Assembly (NCBI GenBank): GCA_964478075.1
Contig: CAYZGO010000056.1
Coordinates: forward strand, 1-11,116
DNA length: 11,116 bases
From: DAOUEX01 sp034430235
GTDB taxonomy: Bacteria > Chloroflexota > Anaerolineae > UBA2200
Direction: 5' to 3'
Shown here piece by piece: positions 1-7,554 of the stretch (its first letter is position 1; every line of letters starts with the position of its first letter). A model generated the notes under the pieces. The model did not search any database. It was given only the letters and a program-made list of their open reading frames with translations, and was not told the origin of the DNA. Both the position numbers and the translations under genes were made by a program.

Positions 1-2
1 AG

Positions 3-365
3 GTGGGAGAAAACCGGGTAATCCAGGATCCGGCCCGTCTCTTCCAGCAGGGGGCCAGGCGCCAGAGTGGTGAGCTCCCAGATCAACTCAGGACCCCCCA
101 GCCAGGGCAGCGGGTCGCCCAGGGACTGGGTGGCGGCATCATGGGCACCATCGAGGGGATCGAGGGCGACAGTTTGGTCGTCAGCACTGAGGAGGGAACG
201 ATCCGCGTGCAAACGACCGATACCACCCTCATTGAGAAGTCGATGACGGTGAACGTGGGCGACCTGGAGGTCGGCGTGCAGGTGGTCGTCTCGGGCTCGC
301 GGAACGATGACGGGAGCTACACCGCTCGCTCCATCCAGGTTCTACCCATGCGCGAATCTCAGTAG
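3..365 (+). CDS. DUF5666-like protein, 3' part (5' end probably outside window)
   Basis: The reading frame is open to the left edge, and its first possible start, a GTG at base 3, has no visible ribosome site, so the gene probably begins upstream. What is seen is a Gln/Arg/Pro-rich linker (residues 1-45) followed by a small beta-rich module (about 46-115). That module has the pattern G-x-I-x-x-I-x-G-x-x-L-x-V-x-T, a T-x-I strand, a V-x-D-L-x-x-G-x-x-V-x-V-x-G turn and a final DG-x-x-x-A-x-x-I strand. This is the pattern I associate with DUF5666, a domain of exported or membrane-tethered proteins of unknown biochemical role. The gene ends 38 bp before the adaptor gene on the same strand, so it is probably co-transcribed with the transporter and may be an extracytoplasmic partner of it. 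The family call comes from pattern memory only; an ATG at base 140 is a less likely start. Confidence 0.6.
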   Translation: MGENRVIQDPARLFQQGARRQSGELPDQLRTPQPGQRVAQGLGGGIMGTIEGIEGDSLVVSTEEGTIRVQTTDTTLIEKSMTVNVGDLEVGVQVVVSGSRNDDGSYTARSIQVLPMRESQ

Positions 366-403
366 TATCTGAAGAAGGAGCTACGTCTGTTAAGGAGGAG
401 GTA

Positions 404-1870
404 ATGAAGACACTCAGAGCACTAGCTATGGTTGGATTGGCCATCGTCCTGGTGGGAGGAGGCTCTTTGGGCTGCGGCCTCTTCGGCGGCGAGAAACAGG
501 CTGAAACCTACAGCGAGATCGTGGCCGCTCAGCGAGGCGACATCGTGGCTGCTATCAGCCCCACGGGGGAGGTCTATGCCCCCCGGCTGGTGGAGCTGAG
601 CTTCGACGTCAACAAGATTCCCTTAATCGAGCTGAACGTGGCCGCAGGCCAGGAGGTGAAGGACGGGGATGTCCTGGCTCGCATCGAGACTAGCTCGCTG
701 GAGCGGGCCGTGACCCAGGCCGAGGCCAACCTGATCATCGCCCAGAACCAGCTGGAGAGGACGGAAGACCCATATACCGAGCTCGAGCTGACCAAAGCCA
801 AGCTGTCCGTGACCGACGCCGAGGTGGCCCTGGAGAACGCCAAGAGGCACTTGCTGGTCGTCCAGAACGATCCAGACAGCGCGGCAAGGCTTCGAACCCT
901 CGAGTACGAGGCGGCCTGGTATCAGAACAACTACTGGGAGGCCCAAAAAAAGTTCGAAGAGGGAAAGATCGATCAACAGAAGCTCGATTGGGAGTACAGC
1001 AACATGCTGGCCGCCCAGGAGCGACTGAAGGCGGCGCAGGCGAACGCCGAGAGTGCCCTCGCCAGCGCCGAGAGGCAGGTGCCCCAAGCTGAGTACAACC
1101 TGGCGAAGGCCAGGGATGACCTGGCCACGATAGAGGCTGGCCCCGATCCCGACGACGTGGAGGTGGCCCAGGCCCGGCTAGTCAGCGCGCAGGCCGACCT
1201 GGAGGAGGCCCAGGAGGCCCTTGAAGATGCCACCATGACCGCGCCCTTTGACGGCACCGTGATACAAGTGGGGGCCGAGGTGGGAGACCTGGTGTCGGAC
1301 AACGTGGTGGTGGTTACTCTGGCCGATCTCTCCCACCTGGAGGTGGAGGCCCTGGTGGACGAGACGGACATCAACTGGATGGAGGCAGGGCAAGAGGCGG
1401 AGATTACCTTTGACGCTCTGCCCGGACAGCGGTTCAAGGGCAAAGTTCTTTCAGTGCCGCTGCAGGGGAGGCTTGTCCAGAACGTCGTAACCTACGAAGT
1501 GCTGGTCAGCCTTGAGGGGGCCGAGGACGCCGCCCTCAAGCCGGGGATGACGGCCAATCTGAAGATCATCGTGGGCAAGGGGGAGAACGTGCTGTTGGTG
1601 CCGGCCATGGCCGTGCAGTACGGGGAGGGCCTGGCCACTGTGCTGGTGCAGGATGACCCGGATGCATCACCTGTCCCGACTAATGTGGAGGTCGGGCTCT
1701 CCGATGGAGTTTACACCGAGATCGTGCGGGGATTGAACGAGGGCGATCGGGTGGTCATCGTCTTTACCTCTGTCGAGGAGGGCGGCTTCCCTGCCGGTGC
1801 GGGGGGGATGCGAGGACTCTTCCCGGCCGGGGTCGGGGTCGAGGTACACCGGGAAATAAGGAGCGAATGA
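404..1870 (+). CDS. MacA-like efflux adaptor (HlyD/RND periplasmic adaptor family)
   Basis: A 488-aa membrane-fusion/adaptor subunit of an ABC or RND-type exporter. The start is fixed by a strong Shine-Dalgarno sequence (AAGGAGG, 392-398) five bases before ATG 404. Residues 1-28 form a hydrophobic export signal. Cys24 (SLGC) could be a lipoprotein cysteine, but Ser at -3 makes the lipobox non-canonical. The first half of a lipoyl/barrel-sandwich domain is at about 54-98 (P-T-G-E-V ... A-G-Q-E-V-K-x-G-D-V-L). A long Ala/Glu/Lys-rich coiled-coil hairpin covers about 98-275. The second lipoyl half is at 278-300 (T-A-P-F-D-G-T-V), a beta-barrel domain at about 310-400, and a membrane-proximal C-terminal domain ends with G-L-x-E-G-D-R-V-V. 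Its stop overlaps the permease start as ATGA, which implies coupled translation. In a single-membrane bacterium such adaptors work without a TolC partner. The substrate is unknown. Confidence 0.9.
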   Translation: MKTLRALAMVGLAIVLVGGGSLGCGLFGGEKQAETYSEIVAAQRGDIVAAISPTGEVYAPRLVELSFDVNKIPLIELNVAAGQEVKDGDVLARIETSSLERAVTQAEANLIIAQNQLERTEDPYTELELTKAKLSVTDAEVALENAKRHLLVVQNDPDSAARLRTLEYEAAWYQNNYWEAQKKFEEGKIDQQKLDWEYSNMLAAQERLKAAQANAESALASAERQVPQAEYNLAKARDDLATIEAGPDPDDVEVAQARLVSAQADLEEAQEALEDATMTAPFDGTVIQVGAEVGDLVSDNVVVVTLADLSHLEVEALVDETDINWMEAGQEAEITFDALPGQRFKGKVLSVPLQGRLVQNVVTYEVLVSLEGAEDAALKPGMTANLKIIVGKGENVLLVPAMAVQYGEGLATVLVQDDPDASPVPTNVEVGLSDGVYTEIVRGLNEGDRVVIVFTSVEEGGFPAGAGGMRGLFPAGVGVEVHREIRSE

Positions 1871-3114
1871 ACATCATCTCAAGCATTGGCGTGGCACTGC
1901 GGGGATTGACAGGCAACAAGCTGAGGTCGGGCCTGACTATGCTGGGCATCATCATCGGCGTGGCCGCAGTCATCGCCCTGGTGTCCGTGGGCCAAGGTGC
2001 CCAGGCGGCGGTGACCCAGCAGTTCGAGAGCCTGGGCTCCAACCTGCTGACCATATCGCCCGGGGTCGCCTTCGTTCGTGGTGGCATGTCTGGGGGATAC
2101 GTGAGCGGATACGTGAGCGCCCAGAGCCTGACTAACGAGGACGTACCGGCCATCGCCCACCTAGCTACGCTGGTGGAGGTCGTCGCCCCCGAGTACTCGA
2201 CGCAGGCCCAAGTGGTCTACGGGAACCAGAATACCCAGACCAGTGTCCTGGGCGTTACTCCTGAGTACCTGGCGGTGCGCAACTGGCAGGTGGCCCAGGG
2301 GCGCTTCATTGACCAGCAGGACCTGCAGAGCTTGGCCAAGGTCTGCGCTCTAGGTGCCGCGGTGGCCGAAGACCTCTTCGGCCGCAACTATCTCGATCCC
2401 GTTGGCCGGACCATCAAGATCAACCGCCAGAACTACCAAGTGGTGGGGGTCATGGCCAGCAAGGGCCAGACGGGCTTCATGAACCAGGACGACCAGGTCT
2501 TCATCCCCCTAAGCACCGCCCAGGTGAAGTTCGGGGGAGCTGGCAACACCTCACTAGGGGCCATCAACGTGCAGGTTAGCTCGGCAGAGATGATGGACTT
2601 TGCTCAGGCGGAGCTGACGGCCATCCTGCGAGCCCGTCACGGCCTGGCCCCCGGCCAGTCCGACGACTTTACCGTGGGCAGCCAGGTAGAGATCGTGGAG
2701 ATGGTGGAGGAGATGACGGGCATCTTCACCATCCTCCTGGGCTCCATCGCCGCCATCTCGTTGGTGGTGGGGGGCATCGGCATCATGAACATCATGCTGG
2801 TTTCCGTCACCGAGAGGACGCGGGAAATAGGCATCCGCAAGGCGGTGGGTGCCAAGCGGCGCGATGTCCTCCTGCAGTTCCTCGTCGAGGCCATGGTCCT
2901 GAGCGGCCTGGGCGGCGTGGTGGGAGTCTTGGTCGGCTGGGGCGGGGCGCAACTCCTCTCCCGTCTAGCCGGCGAGCTTCTCAGCACCCTGGTCACCTCG
3001 GGTTCGGTGGTTATGGCCCTGGGGGTCTCGGTGGCCATCGGCCTCTTTTTCGGCATCTACCCGGCCAGGCGGGCGGCAAGGCTGAATCCCATTGACGCGC
3101 TGCGCTACGAGTAG
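1867..3114 (+). CDS. MacB/FtsX-type ABC transporter permease (no fused ATPase)
   Basis: A 415-aa permease of the MacB/LolC/FtsX superfamily (type VII ABC exporters). TM1 is at about 22-42, after the typical N-terminal segment L-R-x-x-x-x-N-K-L-R-S-x-L-T-x-L-G. A large extracytoplasmic MacB_PCD-type domain (about 43-283) follows. TM2 to TM4 are near 286-313, 337-362 and 379-400. The cytoplasmic coupling loop E-R-T-R-E-I-G-I-R-K-A-V-G-A after TM2 and the C-terminal P-A-R-R-A-A-R-L-N-P-I-D-A-L-R-Y-E are diagnostic. E. coli MacB (about 650 aa) carries an N-terminal ATPase; this protein has only the permease part, so it needs a separate MacB/LolD-type ATPase. None is encoded beside it in this window. 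The start overlaps the adaptor stop (ATGA), and AAGGAG lies at 1858-1863. It probably forms a mechanotransmission exporter with the adaptor, for a peptide, lipid, antibiotic or protein cargo that cannot be named. Confidence 0.92.
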   Translation: MNIISSIGVALRGLTGNKLRSGLTMLGIIIGVAAVIALVSVGQGAQAAVTQQFESLGSNLLTISPGVAFVRGGMSGGYVSGYVSAQSLTNEDVPAIAHLATLVEVVAPEYSTQAQVVYGNQNTQTSVLGVTPEYLAVRNWQVAQGRFIDQQDLQSLAKVCALGAAVAEDLFGRNYLDPVGRTIKINRQNYQVVGVMASKGQTGFMNQDDQVFIPLSTAQVKFGGAGNTSLGAINVQVSSAEMMDFAQAELTAILRARHGLAPGQSDDFTVGSQVEIVEMVEEMTGIFTILLGSIAAISLVVGGIGIMNIMLVSVTERTREIGIRKAVGAKRRDVLLQFLVEAMVLSGLGGVVGVLVGWGGAQLLSRLAGELLSTLVTSGSVVMALGVSVAIGLFFGIYPARRAARLNPIDALRYE

Positions 3115-3275
3115 TTGGTACATAGGCACAACGGCCATCCCGTCCCGTCAAGCAGGATGAACGGTAGAGGCCTACATTACGTTTCTAGTGCGCATCCATC
3201 GCAGGCAGATTGCAGTCTTTCCAATTGTCGCGACGCACCTGTTCTCCTCATGGCATGTGCCTTTTCGCCGTCCGA

Positions 3276-3284
3276 TGGTATGAT
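3276..3284 (+). promoter_or_regulatory. Candidate extended -10 promoter for the two-component genes
   Basis: TGgTATGAT is an extended -10 element (TATGAT matches TATAAT at five of six positions). It lies about 49 bp before the response-regulator ATG, giving a leader of about 40 nt. No good -35 hexamer is seen 16-19 bp upstream, which extended -10 promoters can tolerate. The rest of the 218-bp gap (3115-3332) holds no convincing gene or terminator. The call rests on motif and position only. Confidence 0.4.
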
Positions 3285-3332
3285 CGACGTGTGCCTTTCA
3301 GAGTAAGACGGCCGGAGAGGAGAGACCAACCA

Positions 3333-4052
3333 ATGGGACAACGGATTCTGGTGGTGGACGACGATCGCGAGATCGTGCGGCTGCTGCGTGCCTACCTGGA
3401 ACAGGGCGGCTACCAGGTGCTTGTCGCCTACGACGGCGAGACGGCGCTGCACATCCTCCGCCGTGACCGCCCCGATCTGGTGGTTCTGGACCTGATGCTC
3501 CCCGACCGTGACGGCTGGGATGTGACCCGGATTGTGCGCGGCGATCCGAGTCTGGCGGCCACGCCCATTATCATGCTCACTGCCCGCGTCGAGGACCACG
3601 ACAAGATCGTTGGCCTGGAGCTCGGCGCAGACGACTATGTGAGCAAGCCCTTTAACCCTCGCGAGGTGACGGCCCGCGTGCATGCAGTGCTGCGCCGCAC
3701 ACAGGGAGAACCGGTCCCGCCGAGGGTCATCCAGGCAGGGCGCCTGGTGATTGACCTGGACCGCCACCAGGTGCAGGTGGAGGGCCAGCCGGTGAATCTG
3801 ACCCCCACTGAATTCAATCTCCTGCGGGCACTGGCCGAGCATCCCGGGCATGCCCTTACCCGCCTGGAGTTGATCGAAAAGGGTCTGGGCTACAGCTACG
3901 AAGGATTGGAGCGAACGGTGGATAGCCACATCAAGAACCTGCGCCGCAAGCTGGCCAGTGCTGGTGCTGCACAGGATCTCATCGAGACAGTGTTCGGCGT
4001 CGGCTACCGGCTGCGGTCTATGCCCAGTGAAGCAATGGGAGGGACGGCATGA
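3333..4052 (+). CDS. OmpR/PhoB-family response regulator
   Basis: A 239-aa two-component response regulator that would be phosphorylated by the adjacent kinase and bind DNA. The start is ATG 3333, since the conserved receiver begins immediately (M-G-Q-R-I-L-V-V-D-D-D) and a purine-rich site (GGAGAGGAGA, 3314-3323) precedes it. In-frame codons further upstream give a sequence unlike the family. Receiver domain, residues 1-115: acidic pocket D9/D10, phospho-acceptor D53 (L-D-L-M-L-P-D), switch residue T83 and K105 in the S-K-P-F loop. A winged-helix Trans_reg_C domain covers about 137-233, with the recognition part R-T-V-D-S-H-I-K-N-L-R-R-K-L and the closing wing G-V-G-Y-R-L. The stop overlaps the kinase start as ATGA, so the pair is translationally coupled. 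The neighbouring transporter genes are plausible targets, but this is inferred from position alone. Confidence 0.95.
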   Translation: MGQRILVVDDDREIVRLLRAYLEQGGYQVLVAYDGETALHILRRDRPDLVVLDLMLPDRDGWDVTRIVRGDPSLAATPIIMLTARVEDHDKIVGLELGADDYVSKPFNPREVTARVHAVLRRTQGEPVPPRVIQAGRLVIDLDRHQVQVEGQPVNLTPTEFNLLRALAEHPGHALTRLELIEKGLGYSYEGLERTVDSHIKNLRRKLASAGAAQDLIETVFGVGYRLRSMPSEAMGGTA

Positions 4053-5455
4053 ACCGGCTGTGGGTGCGACTGACGCTCGCCTTTGCCCTGGTCATCCTGG
4101 TGACGGCAGGCGCGATTGCTCTGCTGGGCGACCTGAACGCTCGTCAGGCGTTTAGGCGCTACCTGTCCTATGGCGACCCGGCGGGCCACCCAACCCTGGG
4201 GGATCGCCTGGCCGAGCATTACCAGGTGCACGGCAGTTGGCAAGGCGTTGAGACGACTCTGGAGCAGGTCGCGATTCTGCCCGAACCTGTGCCTGGTCAG
4301 ATGTGGGAGAGAAGGCACAGCCTGATCATTCCTGGGGGCGGCAGGCTCCAGGTTGTCCTGACCGATACCGACGGGCGCGTGGTCTACGACAGCCTGGAGG
4401 GGCGTCCTGGCAGGGGATTGAGCCGCGACGAGCAGGCGGCTGCTCTGGACATCACGGTGGACCGCCAGGTGGTTGGCCGCCTGGTGATCACCTGGCCGAT
4501 GCAGTCGGCGATCTTGGGACCGTTGGAGCAGAGCTTCCTGTCCGGCCTGCGCGAGTTGCTGGTGGTGGGTGGCTTGCTGGCGGGTGGGTTGGGTCTGCTG
4601 CTCGGACTGGTCATCAGTCGCAGCCTGAGTGCGCCTCTGGGCCGGCTGGCTGCTGCTGCCCGGGCCGTGGCTAGCGGCGACCTCAGCCACCGGGTCAAGG
4701 TGGGCGGCAGTGCTGAGCTGGCCGAGGTCTCGCAGGCCTTTAATGAGATGGCCGCGGGGCTGGAGGAGGCCGAGCGGCAGCGACAGAACCTGGTGGCCGA
4801 CGTGGCTCACGAGCTGCGTACCCCCCTCAGCGTGTTGCAGGGCAACTTGCGGGCCATCCTGGACGATGTGTACCCGCTGGACAAAGCCGAGATCTCGCAT
4901 CTATACGACGAGACGCGCTTGCTGAGCCGCCTCGTGGACGACCTGCGGGAGTTGGCACTGGCCGATGCCGGCCAGTTACGCCTGAACCTGCAGCGCACAG
5001 ACGTCGCTCAGGTAGTGCGGGCCACATGCGACAGCCTGTCGCTGGCTGCCGAGGCGCAGAACGTGACTCTCACCGTCCAGGTCCCCGATGACCTGCCCAC
5101 CGTCCAGGCCGATCCCGACCGCCTGGCCCAGGTGCTGCGCAACCTGCTGGTCAACGCCCTGCGCCATACGCCGCCCGGTGGCTCCGTCACGGTGACGGCC
5201 TCCCTGACGAACGGTGCTGTGGAGGTCGCCGTGGCCGACACAGGTGAGGGCATTGCTCCGGAGGACCTGCCCCACGTCTTTGACCGTTTCTGGAGTGCCG
5301 ACCCCTCTCGCGCCCGCGCTGACCGCTGGGCGGGGGGCACGGGTCTGGGCCTGTCCATTGCTCAGAGCCTAGTGCAAGCCCACGGCGGGCGGATCTGGAC
5401 CGAAAGCGCGCCAGGCGGGGGAGCAACCTTTCGGTTTACCTTGCCCACGATGTGA
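4049..5455 (+). CDS. Membrane sensor histidine kinase (HAMP-HisKA-HATPase)
   Basis: A 468-aa orthodox histidine kinase, partner of the preceding regulator. TM1 is at about 6-28. An extracytoplasmic sensor region of about 140 residues (29-167), with no motif I recognise, follows, then a Gly/Leu-rich TM2 at about 168-190. The HAMP domain is at about 190-243. The dimerisation/phospho-acceptor helix carries the H-box D-V-A-H-E-L-R-T-P-L with the phosphorylated His at 254. The ATP-binding domain has an N-box (N365, N369), a G1 box D-T-G-E-G at 397-401, an F-box-like segment (F411-x-x-F414) and a G2 box G-G-T-G-L-G-L at 429-435. All catalytic motifs look intact. The start is the ATG overlapping the regulator stop. 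The layout is that of the BaeS/ResE-like kinases. The signal sensed is unknown; an envelope stress linked to the upstream exporter is one guess. Confidence 0.95.
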   Translation: MNRLWVRLTLAFALVILVTAGAIALLGDLNARQAFRRYLSYGDPAGHPTLGDRLAEHYQVHGSWQGVETTLEQVAILPEPVPGQMWERRHSLIIPGGGRLQVVLTDTDGRVVYDSLEGRPGRGLSRDEQAAALDITVDRQVVGRLVITWPMQSAILGPLEQSFLSGLRELLVVGGLLAGGLGLLLGLVISRSLSAPLGRLAAAARAVASGDLSHRVKVGGSAELAEVSQAFNEMAAGLEEAERQRQNLVADVAHELRTPLSVLQGNLRAILDDVYPLDKAEISHLYDETRLLSRLVDDLRELALADAGQLRLNLQRTDVAQVVRATCDSLSLAAEAQNVTLTVQVPDDLPTVQADPDRLAQVLRNLLVNALRHTPPGGSVTVTASLTNGAVEVAVADTGEGIAPEDLPHVFDRFWSADPSRARADRWAGGTGLGLSIAQSLVQAHGGRIWTESAPGGGATFRFTLPTM

Positions 5456-5467
5456 CCGGACGTATCC

Positions 5468-5491
5468 AAGTTGCGGGAGCTTGAGCAACTT
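5468..5491 (+). terminator. Weak hairpin after the histidine kinase gene
   Basis: AAGTTGC (5468-5474) and GCAACTT (5485-5491) form a perfect 7-bp stem around a 10-base loop, 13 bp past the kinase stop. The following bases are not T-rich in either direction, so this is at best a weak intrinsic terminator, or simply a folded mRNA end. The remaining 225 bp between it and the convergent minus-strand gene hold no other structure I can support. Confidence 0.3.
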
Positions 5492-5716
5492 TGCTCGTCT
5501 GCCACCAGGTGCACGGATTGGGCCAGTTGTCTTCTCAGCTCGGGTGTTTCTCACGTGGTGTGGGCGCAGCTACAGGAATCTCAGGAGCGAACGCAGATTC
5601 AAGCAGGCAAGGCTAGGAACCACTCTTCATCAGCGTACATCTGCGTCCCGTCAGTTGATGCCCCCGAAAGTCGGAACACTCGGTATGTGGCCTCTGTCTG
5701 GCGAGCAAGTCCATCC

Positions 5717-6445
5717 TCAGCGGGCGCACTGCAACTCCCAGAGCTGCCCTAACACTGTCTCCAGTCGAGCTGCCAGCAGGCCAGGCTTGTCAGTGGTCAC
5801 GTCATCCTCGTTCTCGAAGACGACGTATGGGACGCGGATGGACCGCACGGTTAGGAAGTTTGGGTCGCTGGCACTGAACATGGGCCAGTCGTCGTCGCGG
5901 TAGAGCCGCGACAGCTTCTCGTCAGGCAGGGAGTGCTGTAGGATGCTGTCCGGCCGCTGCGGGTCAAACCGGCGGCGATTCTTGCGCAGCGATTCTTCAA
6001 AGGAGACATGCACATAGACAACGGCAGCGCGCTGAAGGAGATCAGCAGCCAGATGTGGAAATGCCTCCGCGTAGCCCCCGTGCTCGGTGCCGCGAGAGAA
6101 CTCGACGATTGCCGTAGTGTGGTCATGATATTCCGGATCGTCGCGCAGCCGCTTCTGATACTCTAGGCCAATCCGCTCGATCAATAGATGCCAGAGGTAG
6201 GGGTACTTGAAGTAACCGTCGGCGTCGGTGTGCAATCGTGGCTGCTCGAGCTGTTCGCTCAGGATATGGTCCTCCTCGAACCAGGTCCAGAGCATAGGGA
6301 AGTCGTCCAGAATGTCCAGGTCGGCGATGCGGAGCCTACGTTGCCGCACGTCAGGAGGAGTGCGCATCAGAAGGTCAATAATTTCACTCTTCCCCGAGGC
6401 TGGCCGGCCAATCAGGATGAGAACATCGAATGTGTACTTGCCCAT
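5717..6445 (-). CDS. P-loop kinase-like NTPase of unknown substrate
   Basis: A 242-aa soluble protein with a clear Walker A loop, G-R-P-A-S-G-K-S at residues 13-20, placed right after the first beta strand as in small-molecule kinases of the adenylate/shikimate/zeta-toxin type. After the second strand comes A-D-L-D-I-L-D (41-47), a likely substrate-binding or metal-binding acidic patch. Then come an aromatic-rich segment (49-56 and 78-85), E-F-S-R-G at 115-119 following a strand, a strand A-V-V-Y-V-H-V (141-147), and an Arg-rich stretch R-K-N-R-R-R (154-159) that could be the lid. I do not recognise a named family. The ribokinase stop lies 8 bp upstream of the chosen ATG (6445), which has GAGG behind it. 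A GTG at 6457, overlapping that stop, would add four residues. Its position as last gene of a nucleoside/ribose operon suggests a nucleoside, sugar-phosphate or nucleotide kinase; this is inference. Confidence 0.8.
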   Translation of the reverse strand: MGKYTFDVLILIGRPASGKSEIIDLLMRTPPDVRQRRLRIADLDILDDFPMLWTWFEEDHILSEQLEQPRLHTDADGYFKYPYLWHLLIERIGLEYQKRLRDDPEYHDHTTAIVEFSRGTEHGGYAEAFPHLAADLLQRAAVVYVHVSFEESLRKNRRRFDPQRPDSILQHSLPDEKLSRLYRDDDWPMFSASDPNFLTVRSIRVPYVVFENEDDVTTDKPGLLAARLETVLGQLWELQCAR

Positions 6446-6453
6446 AGGATCCC

Positions 6454-7374
6454 TCACCCCATCAGTGCCTCCACTTCGTTTCGATAGGCCATCGCAGGGG
6501 CGGTCCCGAGGCGGGTCACTTGCAGTGCGGCCGCTGCGTTAGCGAAAGCGACTGCCTCGGTGAGATCCTTCCCCTCAGCTAGGGCGACCGCCAGCGCACC
6601 GCTGAAAGCATCCCCGGCTCCTGTCGTATCCACAACCTCTACACGCCGACCGGGCACGCGTTCGAGTCCAGTTGACGTAACAACCAATGCACCCTGTGCA
6701 CCCAATGTGACTACCGCTGCTCCGACCCCCTTCGCCAAGAGCTGCCGCGCCGCCGTTTCCGCTTCCTTCAGGTCTCGCACAGGGAGGCCCGTGATGATCT
6801 GCGCCTCTGTCTCGTTAGGAGTCAGAACGTCTACCAAGGCAAGCAGCTCAGCGCTGAGAGGGCGGCCTGGCGCCGGGTTCAGCAGTACCTGCACTCCCGC
6901 CTCATGTGCCAGGGCGATGGCCCGCTCCACCGTTTCTGGTGGGATCTCCAGTTGTACCAGCAGGACATCCGCCTGCACGATGGCCTCATGGGCGGCGTCC
7001 ACGTCCTCCGGCTTGAGGAGGTTGTTGGCACCTGCAGCCACCACGATCATATTCTCGCCTTCAGCGTCCACCATGATCAGGGCTGCACCGGTATGCGTTT
7101 CCTCGGTGCGAAAGACAAAGTCCGACCTGACTCCCTCCTTGACGAGATTTGCCTCTGCCTGGTCGCCAAAGACATCGTTGCCGAGCTTGACTACCATGGT
7201 GACCTCGGCTCCCAGCCTGGCGGCAGCGACGGCCTGGTTGGCCCCCTTGCCTCCTGGTCCCATGTGGAATGGCCCTCCCAGTACCGTCTCGCCCCTGACG
7301 GGCATGCGCGGCGTTCTGGCGACGAGGTCAGTGTTGAAACTCCCGACTACTGTGACCCTTGAGCGCTTGCTCAT
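6454..7374 (-). CDS. rbsK: Ribokinase (PfkB family)
   Basis: A 306-aa sugar kinase that would phosphorylate D-ribose at O5 with ATP. It follows E. coli RbsK almost end to end: V-G-S-F-N-T-D (D16, sugar contact), the PfkB signature G-G-K-G-A-N-Q at 41-47, E143, N-P-A-P-G at 166-170, N-E-T-E at 187-190, and the second signature D-T-T-G-A-G-D-A-F at 249-257 with catalytic base D255. The start at 7374 is chosen because GGAGG sits about five bases upstream and the length then matches the family (about 305-310). The frame stays open another 56 codons to 7542, but that extension resembles no ribokinase. A 180-bp gap separates it from the phosphorylase gene upstream, long for an operon; I found no convincing promoter there. 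Next to nucleoside phosphorylases, it may recover ribose, or it may act on a related pentose or pentose-1-phosphate. Confidence 0.93.
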   Translation of the reverse strand: MSKRSRVTVVGSFNTDLVARTPRMPVRGETVLGGPFHMGPGGKGANQAVAAARLGAEVTMVVKLGNDVFGDQAEANLVKEGVRSDFVFRTEETHTGAALIMVDAEGENMIVVAAGANNLLKPEDVDAAHEAIVQADVLLVQLEIPPETVERAIALAHEAGVQVLLNPAPGRPLSAELLALVDVLTPNETEAQIITGLPVRDLKEAETAARQLLAKGVGAAVVTLGAQGALVVTSTGLERVPGRRVEVVDTTGAGDAFSGALAVALAEGKDLTEAVAFANAAAALQVTRLGTAPAMAYRNEVEALMG

Positions 7375-7554
7375 TGCTTCCTCCTGCATGCTGGCACTGT
7401 ATGGAGAATTCCGCGTGTGAACTCGAAGGGGGGTGATTGTCTGGCGCCTCACGTCAACTAGCCCGACATCAGGAAGAGGCTGACCAAAGATTGACCTCTC
7501 ACTCGGCAGGCGGAGGCCACCCGTAACAGTCGCCATTGTCACCTGAGATACTGT

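Noticed and set aside
3115..3306. 63-codon frame just after the permease stop
   Set aside because: It begins immediately after the permease stop in the same frame without a ribosome site, is Ser/Cys/His-rich, and overlaps the promoter candidate.
3210..3332. Longer N-terminus for the response regulator
   Set aside because: The extra 41 residues resemble no receiver domain and would run through the candidate promoter. The family begins at the M-G-Q-R-I-L-V-V-D-D-D start.
3177..3929. 250-codon antisense frame opposite the response regulator
   Set aside because: The plus strand encodes an intact receiver and DNA-binding domain; the antisense frame has no recognisable feature or start signal.
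4004..4900. 298-codon antisense frame opposite the histidine kinase
   Set aside because: It is a by-product of GC-rich coding DNA. The plus strand has full kinase domains here, and the antisense protein is low-complexity and rich in Gln, Arg and His.
5471..5752. Small plus-strand frames between the convergent genes
   Set aside because: No ribosome site or recognisable domain, and they run into the minus-strand P-loop gene.
6560..7420. 286-codon plus-strand frame opposite ribokinase
   Set aside because: The minus strand carries complete ribokinase signatures; the opposite frame is Ser/Thr/Ala-rich shadow sequence.
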